Origin: an uncultured Opitutia bacterium
GTDB taxonomy: Bacteria; Verrucomicrobiota; Verrucomicrobiia; Opitutales; Opitutaceae
Direction: 5' to 3'
Length of the DNA stretch: 64,000 nt
Assembly (NCBI GenBank): GCA_903840415.1
Contig: CAIMFY010000094.1
Span: 124,001-188,000, forward strand
A program made the translations under genes and the position numbers. This document shows positions 18,266 to 25,867 of this stretch, one piece after another (positions within the stretch are counted from its first letter, which is position 1; every line of letters begins with the position of its first letter). The notes under the pieces are model-generated. The model was given only the letters and a program-made list of their open reading frames with translations, was not told the origin of the DNA and searched no databases.

Positions 18266-19267
18266 TTAGTCGCGCCACGCATGGAGAACCTGAAATTTTT
18301 GTCCAAGATGAGCCGGATGGAGCAGTTGGAGTAAAGCGAGTTTTCGCGGGTGGAAGGCAGCGGCGGTGGCGGCGATTGTAGAGGCAATAAATGGGCCGGC
18401 GAAGTGAATGAAGAACGCTTCCTGAGACTCGACGGTAGGGGCCGCGAAGTCCTCGCGCGCCAACGCATCGATCAGCCAGTCCCAACAAACGTGGCAGGTA
18501 AGATCCTGTGCGCCGGGGCGGGCCAGTAGGTCGTTCGACTGGGTGTGCCGAAAATACGCCCGGGCGGTGCCGAAGGGTGCAGCCTCGGTGAGTTCACGCC
18601 ACGATTTGCCGTAATCGCATGTGAGGAAAAGGCCCGACCAGGATTGTTCCGCAATCTGCTGGGCGAGTGCAGCGGCAGCGAGCGGTGCATCAATGCGGTA
18701 GCCATCGCGTGCGACCGCCGGTAGGAGGTCGGCGGGGAGTGCGGCAGGTGTGAATTCGATTTCGACGAGCGCCTCGCCGCGGAGCCCGACGCCGAGTTCA
18801 CGCCAAGCATCGTCGCGAAAAACGAAGCGCCGAAACGGCTGGGCGTCGAACAACTCGTTGGAAAACACCACGCACCGTCCCGCGAGCGCTGGCGTTTCGC
18901 CCAACCGAATCGTGCGCGTTCCGGCGAAAGGGTGCGCCACGCCCGCCAGCACACCGCCGGCGGACTCGGCCCCAATCTCGACCAACGTGTAATCGGCGGG
19001 CTCGCGACCGCCCAACAGGTTCACGGCAGCAGCGACGATGAGTTCACCGAAAATAGGGCCGCTCGTGCTCGCGGTGAAAAAATCCGTGCCCGGCGCATAG
19101 CCAACGCGTTGCCCTTCGCGACGATAGTAGCCGACGGCCGGATCATAGAGTGCGAGTTCCATGAACCGGGCGAAGCTCATCACCCCAGTTTCATCCGCAT
19201 GAAAACGAAAAATATCCCGAAACTCAGGTGTAGCGGTCGATGTCGGGATTGGGAGTGACGAACCCAT
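18266..19267 (-). CDS. MidA/NDUFAF7-family class I methyltransferase
   Basis: A 333-residue SAM-dependent methyltransferase of the COG1565/Methyltransf_28 group. Its N-terminus has MSFARFMELALYDPAVGYY followed by GYAPGTDFFTASTSGPIFGELI, a near-signature pattern for the family. The SAM loop is VEIGAESAGG, unusual in that the normal GxGxG-type GPGRG is replaced with GAESAGG, and the partner-binding segment SNELFDAQPFRRF is well conserved. The human homologue methylates an arginine of a complex I subunit; bacterial substrates are unproven. It is divergent from the ctp protease gene, with only 10 bases between start codons. Cofactor binding deserves a check given the altered loop. Confidence 0.85.
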   Translation of the reverse strand: MGSSLPIPTSTATPEFRDIFRFHADETGVMSFARFMELALYDPAVGYYRREGQRVGYAPGTDFFTASTSGPIFGELIVAAAVNLLGGREPADYTLVEIGAESAGGVLAGVAHPFAGTRTIRLGETPALAGRCVVFSNELFDAQPFRRFVFRDDAWRELGVGLRGEALVEIEFTPAALPADLLPAVARDGYRIDAPLAAAALAQQIAEQSWSGLFLTCDYGKSWRELTEAAPFGTARAYFRHTQSNDLLARPGAQDLTCHVCWDWLIDALAREDFAAPTVESQEAFFIHFAGPFIASTIAATAAAFHPRKLALLQLLHPAHLGQKFQVLHAWRD

Positions 19268-19277
19268 TTACAAACCG

Positions 19278-20591
19278 ATGCGGATGGCCACACTCGCGGG
19301 GATGTTCAAACGGATTCTCACTTTGACGGCGGGCATGGTGCTCGGCGTTGCGCTCGTTTTTGCGGGACGGCGCGTCGCGGCGGCGTGGAATTTGTTTCCA
19401 CCGCGTGACCTGTCGAAGTCGTCCGCCTACGTGCGAGAGGTCATGCAGTTGGTGAATGAAAACTACGTCGACGAGAAATCCGCCGCCTACGATCAACTCG
19501 CGAAATACGCGATGCACGGCATGGTCGAGTCGCTGGATCCGCACTCGGAGTTTCTGGAGGCGAAGGACAACAAGGAGTTTGAGGAGGACCTGACCGGGGA
19601 ATTCGGCGGCATCGGAATTGAGGTCGAGTCGCGCAACGGCCGCGCAATCGTCATCGCTTCGATCGCGGATACACCCGGCGCGCGGGCGGGAATTCAGCGC
19701 GGCGATGTCATCGTCAGCATCGACGGCAAGCCAGTCGAAAGCACCGCGGTAGGCGATAGCGTCGTCAGCCAACTCCGTGGCAAACCGAAGACGCATGTGG
19801 CCGTCGGCCTCTACCGACCGGTCACCCACAAGAATCTCAACCTCACGCTCGTGCGCGAGGTCATAAAAATCGCGAGCGTGCGCGACGTGCGCCTGCTAGG
19901 CGAAGGCATTGGCTACGTGCAATTGACGGAATTTTCCGAGCACACCGGCGAGCAATTTGGCAAAGCGCTCGACCAGCTCATCGAGCAGGGTATGACGAGC
20001 CTCGTGCTCGATCTGCGGAACAACCCAGGTGGGTTGCTCGATGCGGCCGTGGATGTGGCCGAGCCGTTTTTCAAAAAAGGCGAATTGATCGTTTACACGC
20101 AGGGTCGCAAGCCGGGCGATCGGGAGGACATGCGAGCGGAACGCGATGGAGCGCCGCTGAATTTGCCTGTCGCGGTGCTCATCAATGCCGGCAGCGCGAG
20201 CGCTGCCGAGGTAGTGACGGGCGCGCTCAAAGACACCGGGCGAGCGGTCGTCGTTGGCGAGCGCTCGTTCGGCAAAGGCTCGGTGCAGTCTGTCTTTACC
20301 CTGAAAAACGGTGAGGGATTGCGTCTGACCACGGCGCGCTATTACACCCCGAGCGGCGTGAGCATTCACGAAAAAGGCATCGCACCGCAGGTTGAGGTGA
20401 TCATGACGCCCGATGAGGACGACAAGCTCAGCCGCCAACACGCTCGCCCGGATCTCGCGAATCCCGTGGAATTCAAGGATCGCTTCGGCTTCGAACCGAT
20501 CGAGGATCGGCAGTTGGATGCGGCGCTCGATGTGCTCAAGGGCGTGCGATTGCTGGGAGAGCGTTCCGTGGTGCGCGTGAGCATGAAATGA
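19278..20591 (+). CDS. ctpA: C-terminal processing protease (S41 family)
   Basis: A 437-residue serine protease with a membrane-anchoring N-terminus (LTLTAGMVLGVALVFAG around 13-29), which places it in the periplasm. A PDZ domain around 110-195 includes GGIGIEVESRNGRAIV and GARAGIQRGDVIVSIDG. The S41 catalytic part has LVLDLRNNPGGLLDAAV, then the Ser in INAGSASAAEVVTGAL and the Lys in GERSFGKGSVQSVF. It trims or degrades envelope proteins and, in other bacteria, controls wall hydrolases. The first ATG (19278) sits 10 bases from a divergent start; the ATG at 19302 (MFKRILTL) is an equally good start. It overlaps tsaD by four bases. Confidence 0.92.
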   Translation: MRMATLAGMFKRILTLTAGMVLGVALVFAGRRVAAAWNLFPPRDLSKSSAYVREVMQLVNENYVDEKSAAYDQLAKYAMHGMVESLDPHSEFLEAKDNKEFEEDLTGEFGGIGIEVESRNGRAIVIASIADTPGARAGIQRGDVIVSIDGKPVESTAVGDSVVSQLRGKPKTHVAVGLYRPVTHKNLNLTLVREVIKIASVRDVRLLGEGIGYVQLTEFSEHTGEQFGKALDQLIEQGMTSLVLDLRNNPGGLLDAAVDVAEPFFKKGELIVYTQGRKPGDREDMRAERDGAPLNLPVAVLINAGSASAAEVVTGALKDTGRAVVVGERSFGKGSVQSVFTLKNGEGLRLTTARYYTPSGVSIHEKGIAPQVEVIMTPDEDDKLSRQHARPDLANPVEFKDRFGFEPIEDRQLDAALDVLKGVRLLGERSVVRVSMK

Positions 20592-21619
20592 TACTCGCGC
20601 TCGAAAGTTCGTGCGACGAGACCGCCGTCGCCGTCTTTGATCCGAAGCGCGGATTGGTGGGTGAATGGGTGCACAGCCAGATCGCGCTGCATGGCAAGCA
20701 TGGCGGCGTGGTGCCGGATCTTGCGACGCGCGAGCATCTGCGGAATTTCGCGCCAATGCTCGAACGCGCGAAGACCGAGGTCGGTTTTGAGAAAGTCACA
20801 CAGATCGCCGTGACCAACGGCCCGGGACTAGCAGCTTGCCTCGCGATCGGGGTGGCGGCAGCGAAGTCGCTCGCACTCGCACTGCGGGTGCCGCTAGCTG
20901 GCGTGAACCACCTGCGCGGCCATGCTTGGTCGTCGTTCATCGCGCTACACGCGGAGGCGCCGCAAGACTTCGATGCGCGGTTGCATGAACTGCTGCCGCA
21001 CCTCGGTCTCATCGTCTCCGGTGGCAACACGCTGCTCTTCACCCTCGATAGCGGGCGTCACATTGCGGTGCTTTCTTCGACGCGCGACGACGCCGCCGGC
21101 GAAGCGCTCGATAAAGGCGCGAAGCTTCTCGGGCTCGGTTACCCTGGCGGTCCTTTGATCGAAAGACTCGCAGCGGATGGGAGGACAGAGGCATTCGATT
21201 TTCCGCGTGGAATCGGTCGGCGCGATGAACTGGATTTTTCGTTTTCTGGCCTCAAGACCAGCCTGCGCTACCTTCTCGAAAAAATGCCGCCTGACGAAGT
21301 GCGGGCCAAGATGCCCGACCTCTGCGCGAGCTACCAACAAGCCGTCGTCGACGCGCTCAAGCGCAAGACCCGCGTGGCATTGGAACAGGGAGGATTTAAG
21401 AGTCTTGGCGTTTCCGGTGGAGTTGCAAACAACCGCACGCTCCGCACTGCGCTGGAATCCGAGTCGAAACGCGCGCGCGTTTCGTTTTTCGCCGCGCAGC
21501 CGCAGCATACGGGTGACAACGCCGGCATGATTGGTTTCGCGGCGTGGGCGGAGCAGACGGGCGCCAGTGATGGGCCCGGCTTGATGCTTGGAGTCGAGCC
21601 TAGCGCCGCGCTGGCGTAG
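20588..21619 (+). CDS. tsaD: tRNA N6-threonylcarbamoyladenosine transferase TsaD
   Basis: A 343-residue metal-containing ASKHA-fold enzyme that transfers threonylcarbamoyl from TC-AMP to A37 of ANN-decoding tRNAs. It shows LALESSCDETAVAV at the start, the metal-binding VNHLRGHAWSSF (HxxxH), IVSGGNTLLF, FSFSGLKTSLRY, and GGVANNRTLRTAL. All active-site motifs are intact. The ATG shares four bases (ATGA) with the stop of the ctp protease gene, so translation is coupled. The partners tsaB, tsaC and tsaE are not in the window. It converges with rpoN, four bases apart, with no room for a terminator. Confidence 0.96.
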   Translation: MILALESSCDETAVAVFDPKRGLVGEWVHSQIALHGKHGGVVPDLATREHLRNFAPMLERAKTEVGFEKVTQIAVTNGPGLAACLAIGVAAAKSLALALRVPLAGVNHLRGHAWSSFIALHAEAPQDFDARLHELLPHLGLIVSGGNTLLFTLDSGRHIAVLSSTRDDAAGEALDKGAKLLGLGYPGGPLIERLAADGRTEAFDFPRGIGRRDELDFSFSGLKTSLRYLLEKMPPDEVRAKMPDLCASYQQAVVDALKRKTRVALEQGGFKSLGVSGGVANNRTLRTALESESKRARVSFFAAQPQHTGDNAGMIGFAAWAEQTGASDGPGLMLGVEPSAALA

Positions 21620-21623
21620 AGTC

Positions 21624-23150
21624 TTACTTGTAGTCGCGCCGCAGGTTGCTCGGGAGGATGCCGAGTTCCTCGCGATATTTGGCGACGGTGCGTCGGGCGA
21701 TCTTGATGCCTTTTTCCTGAAGCTTCGTGACGAGTTCCTGATCGCTCAGCGGTGCGGCCTTGTCTTCGACCGACACGAGTTCGGCGATCATTTCCTTTAC
21801 GCTCGTGTTGGAAACAGAGGCGCCGCTGTCGGCTTGGTAGCCGGGGGTGAAAAAATATTTCACGTCAAACACGCCGTGCGGTGTTTTGATGTATTTATTC
21901 GCGATGGCTCGGCTGACGGTCGTTTCGTGCACGCCGACGACATCAGCGATTTGAGTCATCGTGAGAGGCTTGAGGTGCGAGACGCCATTTTCAAAAAACT
22001 CTTTCTGGGCGTTGATAATTTCGCGGGTGATGCGCTCGATGGTGCGCTGGCGTTGCTCAATGGAATCGATGAGAAATTTGCCGGAGCGCATACGCTCGCG
22101 GAGGTAGTCGCGCTCCTCCTTCGAGAGGGTGCCCTTAGCGATGAGATCGCGGTAGGTGGACGAGATGCGGAGGCGAGGGATGTAATCGCTGTTGAGGTTG
22201 ATTTTCCACTCGTCGCCGTCCTTCTCAACTGTGACATCGGCGATAACGACGCGGTTGTTATCCTCGGCGAACCGCCGGCCCGGCGCTGGATCGAGTTTGC
22301 CGATTTCCTCGATCGCGGACTGCACGTCATCGGCGTCGGCGCCGAGTTTGCGGGCGAGTTCAGGGATACGCCGGCGCGTAAGCAGTTCGAAATGATCCCG
22401 GATCATTCGCATGGCGAGAGAGTGGCCGTGGCCTTTGGAGGCGAGTTGGAGCAGCAGGCACTCCGCGAGATCCTTTGCGCCGATGCCAGCGGGTTCGAAG
22501 CCCTTCAGAACCTTCAACGCTTCCTGCACGGCGTCGAGCGGCAGGCCCGTTTGCAGGGCGACATCGGCGGGTTGCTGCGTGAGAAAACCGCGGTCGTCGA
22601 GACTGCCCACGAGGTGTTTCATCGCGGTGAGCGCGGGCGGTGAGAGCTCGGTCATCTCGGCCTGCTGCATGAGGTGCTCTTGCAGCGAGGTCTCGCTCAC
22701 GAGAGAGTCGAAGAAATGCTGGCGGCGTTCGGCATCATCAGAGGTGTAGGGTTGCGCGCCTCCAGCGCTGGCCATGTGGTCGCGCCAGTCTTCATCCATT
22801 TTGCCGAGGATTTCGAATTCCTTGGACTGCGAGAAATCCATCTCATCACTTTTCTTGACGGCGGACGTGTCAGTGGGCGCCGTGGCATCGGAGTGGTCGC
22901 CTTCAGATTTGTCGCCGCTGTTGTCAGAGTCGCGGTCGGTGGCGTCTTGCTCGGCAGGTTTGTCGAGGCTCTCGCCCTCCATGGGCATTTCTTCAAGGGT
23001 GGGGTTGCTCTGCAACTCCTCCTGAATGACCGAGCGCAAATCCAAGGCGGCCACCTGAAGAATCTTCAGCGAATGCCGGAGTTGGGGCGCGAGGACCAGC
23101 GACTGGGTCTGGCGCTGGCGGAGATCTTGGCTAAAGCCTTGCGCGCTCAT
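21624..23150 (-). CDS. rpoN: RNA polymerase sigma-54 factor
   Basis: A 508-residue sigma-54, which recognises -24/-12 promoters and needs enhancer-binding ATPases. Region I is the Gln/Leu-rich start (LRQRQTQSLVLAPQLRHSLKILQ). An acidic region II around 55-100 is long and rich in Asp, Glu and Ser. The core-binding domain follows, then the helix-turn-helix TQIADVVGVHETTVSRAIA, the VKYFFTPGY segment, and the RpoN box ARRTVAKYREEL at the C-terminus. All functional regions are intact. It follows a Ser/Thr kinase gene by 29 bases rather than the usual hpf/PTS genes. No enhancer-binding protein is found in the window. Confidence 0.96.
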   Translation of the reverse strand: MSAQGFSQDLRQRQTQSLVLAPQLRHSLKILQVAALDLRSVIQEELQSNPTLEEMPMEGESLDKPAEQDATDRDSDNSGDKSEGDHSDATAPTDTSAVKKSDEMDFSQSKEFEILGKMDEDWRDHMASAGGAQPYTSDDAERRQHFFDSLVSETSLQEHLMQQAEMTELSPPALTAMKHLVGSLDDRGFLTQQPADVALQTGLPLDAVQEALKVLKGFEPAGIGAKDLAECLLLQLASKGHGHSLAMRMIRDHFELLTRRRIPELARKLGADADDVQSAIEEIGKLDPAPGRRFAEDNNRVVIADVTVEKDGDEWKINLNSDYIPRLRISSTYRDLIAKGTLSKEERDYLRERMRSGKFLIDSIEQRQRTIERITREIINAQKEFFENGVSHLKPLTMTQIADVVGVHETTVSRAIANKYIKTPHGVFDVKYFFTPGYQADSGASVSNTSVKEMIAELVSVEDKAAPLSDQELVTKLQEKGIKIARRTVAKYREELGILPSNLRRDYK

Positions 23151-23179
23151 GGGCTGGATGAATCTGTTTCGGGTTCATC

Positions 23180-24154
23180 TCAGATGGGAGGGCGCGAAGA
23201 AAGCGATGGGACGACCGGATCTTTGATTCCAAAAAGCTCCTTGATGTAAACGGAGAGCTTCTCGTTGGTGGGGCCGTAGCGGTCACTGTAGAGATACATC
23301 TCCAAGTCCGTCATCATATCGTAGGCGGATTGGTAGCGTTTTTCGCGATCGCGCTGGAGGGCGCGCTGGATGATGGCTTCAAGTTTGGGTTCGATGTCGG
23401 GCCGCAGCGTAACGAATTGCGGAATCTGCATCGTGAGGATGTTGCGGCGTGACTGTGCGCGGTCCGAGGACCGGAATAGATTTTTGCCGAGCAACAACTC
23501 AGTGAGCACAATACCGAGCGGGAAGATGTCGGCGCGGGCATCAGTGATCGCGTAGTTGGCTTGTTCGGGGGAGAGATACTCATCTTTGCCCGCGATCACG
23601 TTGCCTTCTTCATTATACATGAGGTCGAGGGCCTTCGCGATGCCGAAGTCGGTGAGCTTCACGTCGCCCTCAAGTGCGACCAAAATATTCTTCGGGCCGA
23701 TGTCGCGGTGGACGATGTTCAAATGGCGGCCGTCGCGGTCGCATTTCATGTGCGCGTAGGTCAGGCCGCGAGCGATGCGCGAGATGATGAACGCCGCGAG
23801 GTCGAGCGGGATTTGCTTCTCCAGCTTGCGGTGCTGCTCGATAAACTGCTCGAGATTCACACCCTTCACATACTCCATCACCATGAAATACTGCCCGCCC
23901 ACCTGGCCGAGGTGGTAGGTCTGGACGATATTGGTGTGGATAAGATCGGCCACAAGCCGCGCTTCGCCGATAAAATTGTTCTGAAATTCCTCAATCGCCG
24001 AATACTCCTCGCGAATCAGCTTCACCGCGACGACCTTGCGGAAATTACCGGCGCCGAGTTGCACGGCCTCGTAAACGAGCCCCATGCCGCCCTCGGCGAG
24101 CTTGCGCACCATCTCATAGTGCAGCTCGTTGAAAATGTGCTTAATTGCCGCCAC
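23180..24154 (-). CDS. eukaryotic-type serine/threonine protein kinase
   Basis: A 324-residue soluble kinase with little beyond the catalytic domain. The Gly loop is [12 protein letters not shown] (19-30), the ATP-anchoring Lys45 is in VVAVKLI and pairs with Glu64, the catalytic loop is HRDIGPKN (Asp151, Asn156), the DFG motif is TDFGIAK (Asp169), and SPEQANY replaces APE. There is no transmembrane segment or PASTA domain, so it acts in the cytoplasm. The start is a GTG. A 29-base gap separates it from rpoN, implying co-transcription and raising the possibility that it or its substrates modulate sigma-54-dependent transcription; that link is inference. Confidence 0.9.
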   Translation of the reverse strand: MAAIKHIFNELHYEMVRKLAEGGMGLVYEAVQLGAGNFRKVVAVKLIREEYSAIEEFQNNFIGEARLVADLIHTNIVQTYHLGQVGGQYFMVMEYVKGVNLEQFIEQHRKLEKQIPLDLAAFIISRIARGLTYAHMKCDRDGRHLNIVHRDIGPKNILVALEGDVKLTDFGIAKALDLMYNEEGNVIAGKDEYLSPEQANYAITDARADIFPLGIVLTELLLGKNLFRSSDRAQSRRNILTMQIPQFVTLRPDIEPKLEAIIQRALQRDREKRYQSAYDMMTDLEMYLYSDRYGPTNEKLSVYIKELFGIKDPVVPSLSSRPPI

Positions 24155-24232
24155 GGTGATTCAGAAAAGGGCGGGTATGCTCAGCTGGCAAGAGCACAGA
24201 TGAGATTCGGCGCGCAATTTGCTGCACGTCGT

Positions 24233-24272
24233 TTGACATGATCACGCCTCGTCCTACGGTCGGATTGTGATC
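24233..24272 (+). promoter_or_regulatory. possible promoter of a leaderless transcript for the IscA-type gene
   Basis: A perfect TTGACA (24233-24238) is followed after 16 bases by TACGGT (24255-24260), a TAnnnT-type -10 element. The GTG start codon lies six bases after it, at about the expected transcription start. No Shine-Dalgarno sequence precedes the GTG. The arms GATCAC (24240-24245) and GTGATC (24267-24272) are complementary and flank the -10 region, so an operator or hairpin is also possible. Confidence 0.35.
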
Positions 24273-24584
24273 ACCTTGACTCCACGCGCAGCCACGCAGG
24301 TGCGTTCGATGCAGGCCGGGCTTAATGCCCCGGCGAAGCGCCTTCGCGTGTTCGTCGAGGGTGGAGGCTGTTCGGGCTTCCAATATGGAATGTCGTTCGA
24401 CGAAAAAAAAGACGGTGATTCCGAACTCGTCAGCGAAGGCGTGCCGCTGCTGATCGATGCCACGAGCCTTGCTTATCTCGATGGCTCCACGATCGATTTT
24501 GACGATGGGCTACACGGCAAGGGCTTCGAGATTAAGAATCCCAACGCCCAGAGCACGTGCGGTTGCGGCAAATCGTTTAGCTGA
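24267..24584 (+). CDS. erpA: A-type iron-sulfur cluster carrier (IscA/ErpA/HesB family)
   Basis: A 105-residue A-type carrier that delivers Fe-S clusters to apoproteins. The conserved cysteines are in EGGGCSGFQYGM (first Cys) and the C-terminal STCGCGKSF (two Cys). The central FDEKKDGDSE-VSEGVPLLID and LDGSTIDF patterns are typical, and the double C-terminal motif favours ErpA-like naming without proving it. It starts with GTG immediately downstream of a promoter-like sequence. It overlaps the 3' end of the convergent ubiE/menG gene by eight bases. No suf or isc operon genes are near. Confidence 0.93.
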   Translation: MITLTPRAATQVRSMQAGLNAPAKRLRVFVEGGGCSGFQYGMSFDEKKDGDSELVSEGVPLLIDATSLAYLDGSTIDFDDGLHGKGFEIKNPNAQSTCGCGKSFS

Positions 24585-25302
24585 GTCGAGCCCGACCAGA
24601 CACGGTTCCCTTGGCTGCTTCGTGCAGCGCGACAGTGCCGAAGGTCATTCCGGTCGCGACAACGGAAGAAAATCCTGCGGCACGAATTTCTTCCGCGAGG
24701 GCCGCGCGCCCTGGGAAAGCAGCGATGGTGTCGTTGAGATAATTGTAGGCGGCGCGGTCGCCGGTGACGAGGCCGGCGATGCGAGGCAGAACGTGCTTCA
24801 GATAGAAGAAGTAAAAGGGTCGGAACCACGCGTGCGGCTGCGAAAATTCCAACACGAACAGCCGGCCCCCCGGTCGTAGCACGCGGTGCATCTCGCGCAG
24901 CCCACGGTCGCGGTCCGCGAGGTTGCGCAGCCCAAAAGAAATCGTGACGGCATCGACGCTGTCGTTGGTGAGTGGCAGCGCTAGTCCGTCACCTTGGCGG
25001 AAGGCGAGTTTGGCATAGCGACTGTCGACGGATTTTTTTATCTCCGCTTCATCGAGCATCGGCTGGCAAAAATCCATGCCGGTGATGCGCACGGTTGTCG
25101 GCAGACCGCGGCTCAACGCAAACGCGACATCGCCGCTGCCTGTGGCGAGGTCGAGCACGTCATCCGGTGCGGCCCGCTGGACCGCCGCGACTAGTCGCCG
25201 CCGCCACCAGACATCAAGCCCGCCGCTCAAAAGCCGGTTGGCCAAATCGTAGCGCCGCGCGATGCGGCCGAACATGGAATTAACAGCTACAGGGTCTGGC
25301 AT
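24577..25302 (-). CDS. menG: demethylmenaquinone methyltransferase (UbiE/MenG)
   Basis: A 241-residue SAM-dependent C-methyltransferase for the last step of menaquinone synthesis. Motifs are VNSMFGRIARRYDLANRLLSGG, VLDLATGSGDVAFAL (SAM loop), AVTISFGLRNLADRDRGLREMHRVLRPGG, and the C-terminal TGMTFGTVALHEAAKG. No ubiquinone genes are present, and the organism type suggests menaquinone. The ATG at 25302 is chosen because it starts right before the conserved VNSMFGRIA region; in-frame starts at 25383 and 25359 add a tail not typical of the family. Convergent with the IscA-type gene, overlapping its last eight bases. Confidence 0.93.
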   Translation of the reverse strand: MPDPVAVNSMFGRIARRYDLANRLLSGGLDVWWRRRLVAAVQRAAPDDVLDLATGSGDVAFALSRGLPTTVRITGMDFCQPMLDEAEIKKSVDSRYAKLAFRQGDGLALPLTNDSVDAVTISFGLRNLADRDRGLREMHRVLRPGGRLFVLEFSQPHAWFRPFYFFYLKHVLPRIAGLVTGDRAAYNYLNDTIAAFPGRAALAEEIRAAGFSSVVATGMTFGTVALHEAAKGTVSGRARLS

Positions 25303-25364
25303 CAGTCGGGTTTGGAGTGGGGTGGTTCGGTTGGAAAGGTCTATTGCGTGGGGCGTCATAATGG

Positions 25365-25392
25365 TTGACGCAATTTCTCGCATGTAAATACT
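25365..25392 (+). promoter_or_regulatory. possible sigma-70 promoter for the HU/IHF gene
   Basis: TTGACG (25365-25370) and AATACT (25387-25392) are spaced by 16 bases, and the intervening stretch is AT-richer than its surroundings. The putative start would give a leader of about 45 bases before the ATG at 25446, which also has a clear AAGGA ribosome-binding site. Matches are good (five and four of six). This is the best promoter-like sequence found by eye in the window. Confidence 0.4.
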
Positions 25393-25445
25393 CGGAGGCA
25401 GTTCAGTTTCACTGCTATAAGAAAGAATCAGCGAAAGGATTCCCT

Positions 25446-25763
25446 ATGTCCAACCTGACCAAACGCGAAATCGTGCTGGAAATCTACCGCAAGACGGGAT
25501 TCCCGCAAAAACAAATCGTCGACACGGTGCAGCAGACGTTGGACATCATCCAGCGTGCGCTCGCCAATGGACGGAATGTCGAGTTGCGCAACTTCGGTGT
25601 GCTCGAAGTGCAGGTGCGCAAGCAGCGGATCGGCCGTAATCCGAACAAGCCTGAGGCTGAAGTCATCATTCCACAGCGCGCCGTAGTGAAGTTTAAGTCC
25701 GGCAAGATTCTGAAGCAGCAGCTGAAAAAGATCGATTTGGCCAAGCTCCAGACGGGGGATTAG
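25446..25763 (+). CDS. HU/IHF-family DNA-bending protein
   Basis: A 105-residue nucleoid protein. It opens with SNLTKREIVLEIYRKTGFPQ, the usual dimerisation helices, and carries VELRNFGVLEVQ and RIGRNPNKPE, the beta-arm whose Pro residue intercalates in DNA. The sequence is closest to the IHF-like branch found outside proteobacteria. The ATG at 25446 has GAAAGGA nine bases upstream; an in-frame upstream start is only an untranslated leader. It has a good promoter-like site upstream and a terminator downstream, so it forms a single-gene unit. The C-terminal tail is Lys-rich and slightly longer than in HU. Confidence 0.93.
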   Translation: MSNLTKREIVLEIYRKTGFPQKQIVDTVQQTLDIIQRALANGRNVELRNFGVLEVQVRKQRIGRNPNKPEAEVIIPQRAVVKFKSGKILKQQLKKIDLAKLQTGD

Positions 25764-25789
25764 AAAAGACGGCGGAGAAGGGCTGAGTG

Positions 25790-25825
25790 CGCGTGCCGCC
25801 AGCGGCGGCACGCGGATTCGTTTTT
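25790..25825 (+). terminator. rho-independent terminator of the HU/IHF gene
   Basis: GCGTGCCGCC (25791-25800) pairs with GGCGGCACGC (25804-25813) around an AGC loop, with one more C-G pair outside. A TTTTT run lies at 25821-25825, seven bases past the stem, so the T-tract is set a little far. Placed 27 bases after the HU/IHF stop and before the hisS start. Confidence 0.7.
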
Positions 25826-25867
25826 GAGTCGCCCTGAGTCCACGCGCTTTGCAACGTTTCCGCCTCG

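Noticed and set aside
25303-25445. Small coding extension upstream of the HU/IHF gene
   Set aside because: The region holds a promoter-like site and the real ATG has a clear ribosome-binding site.
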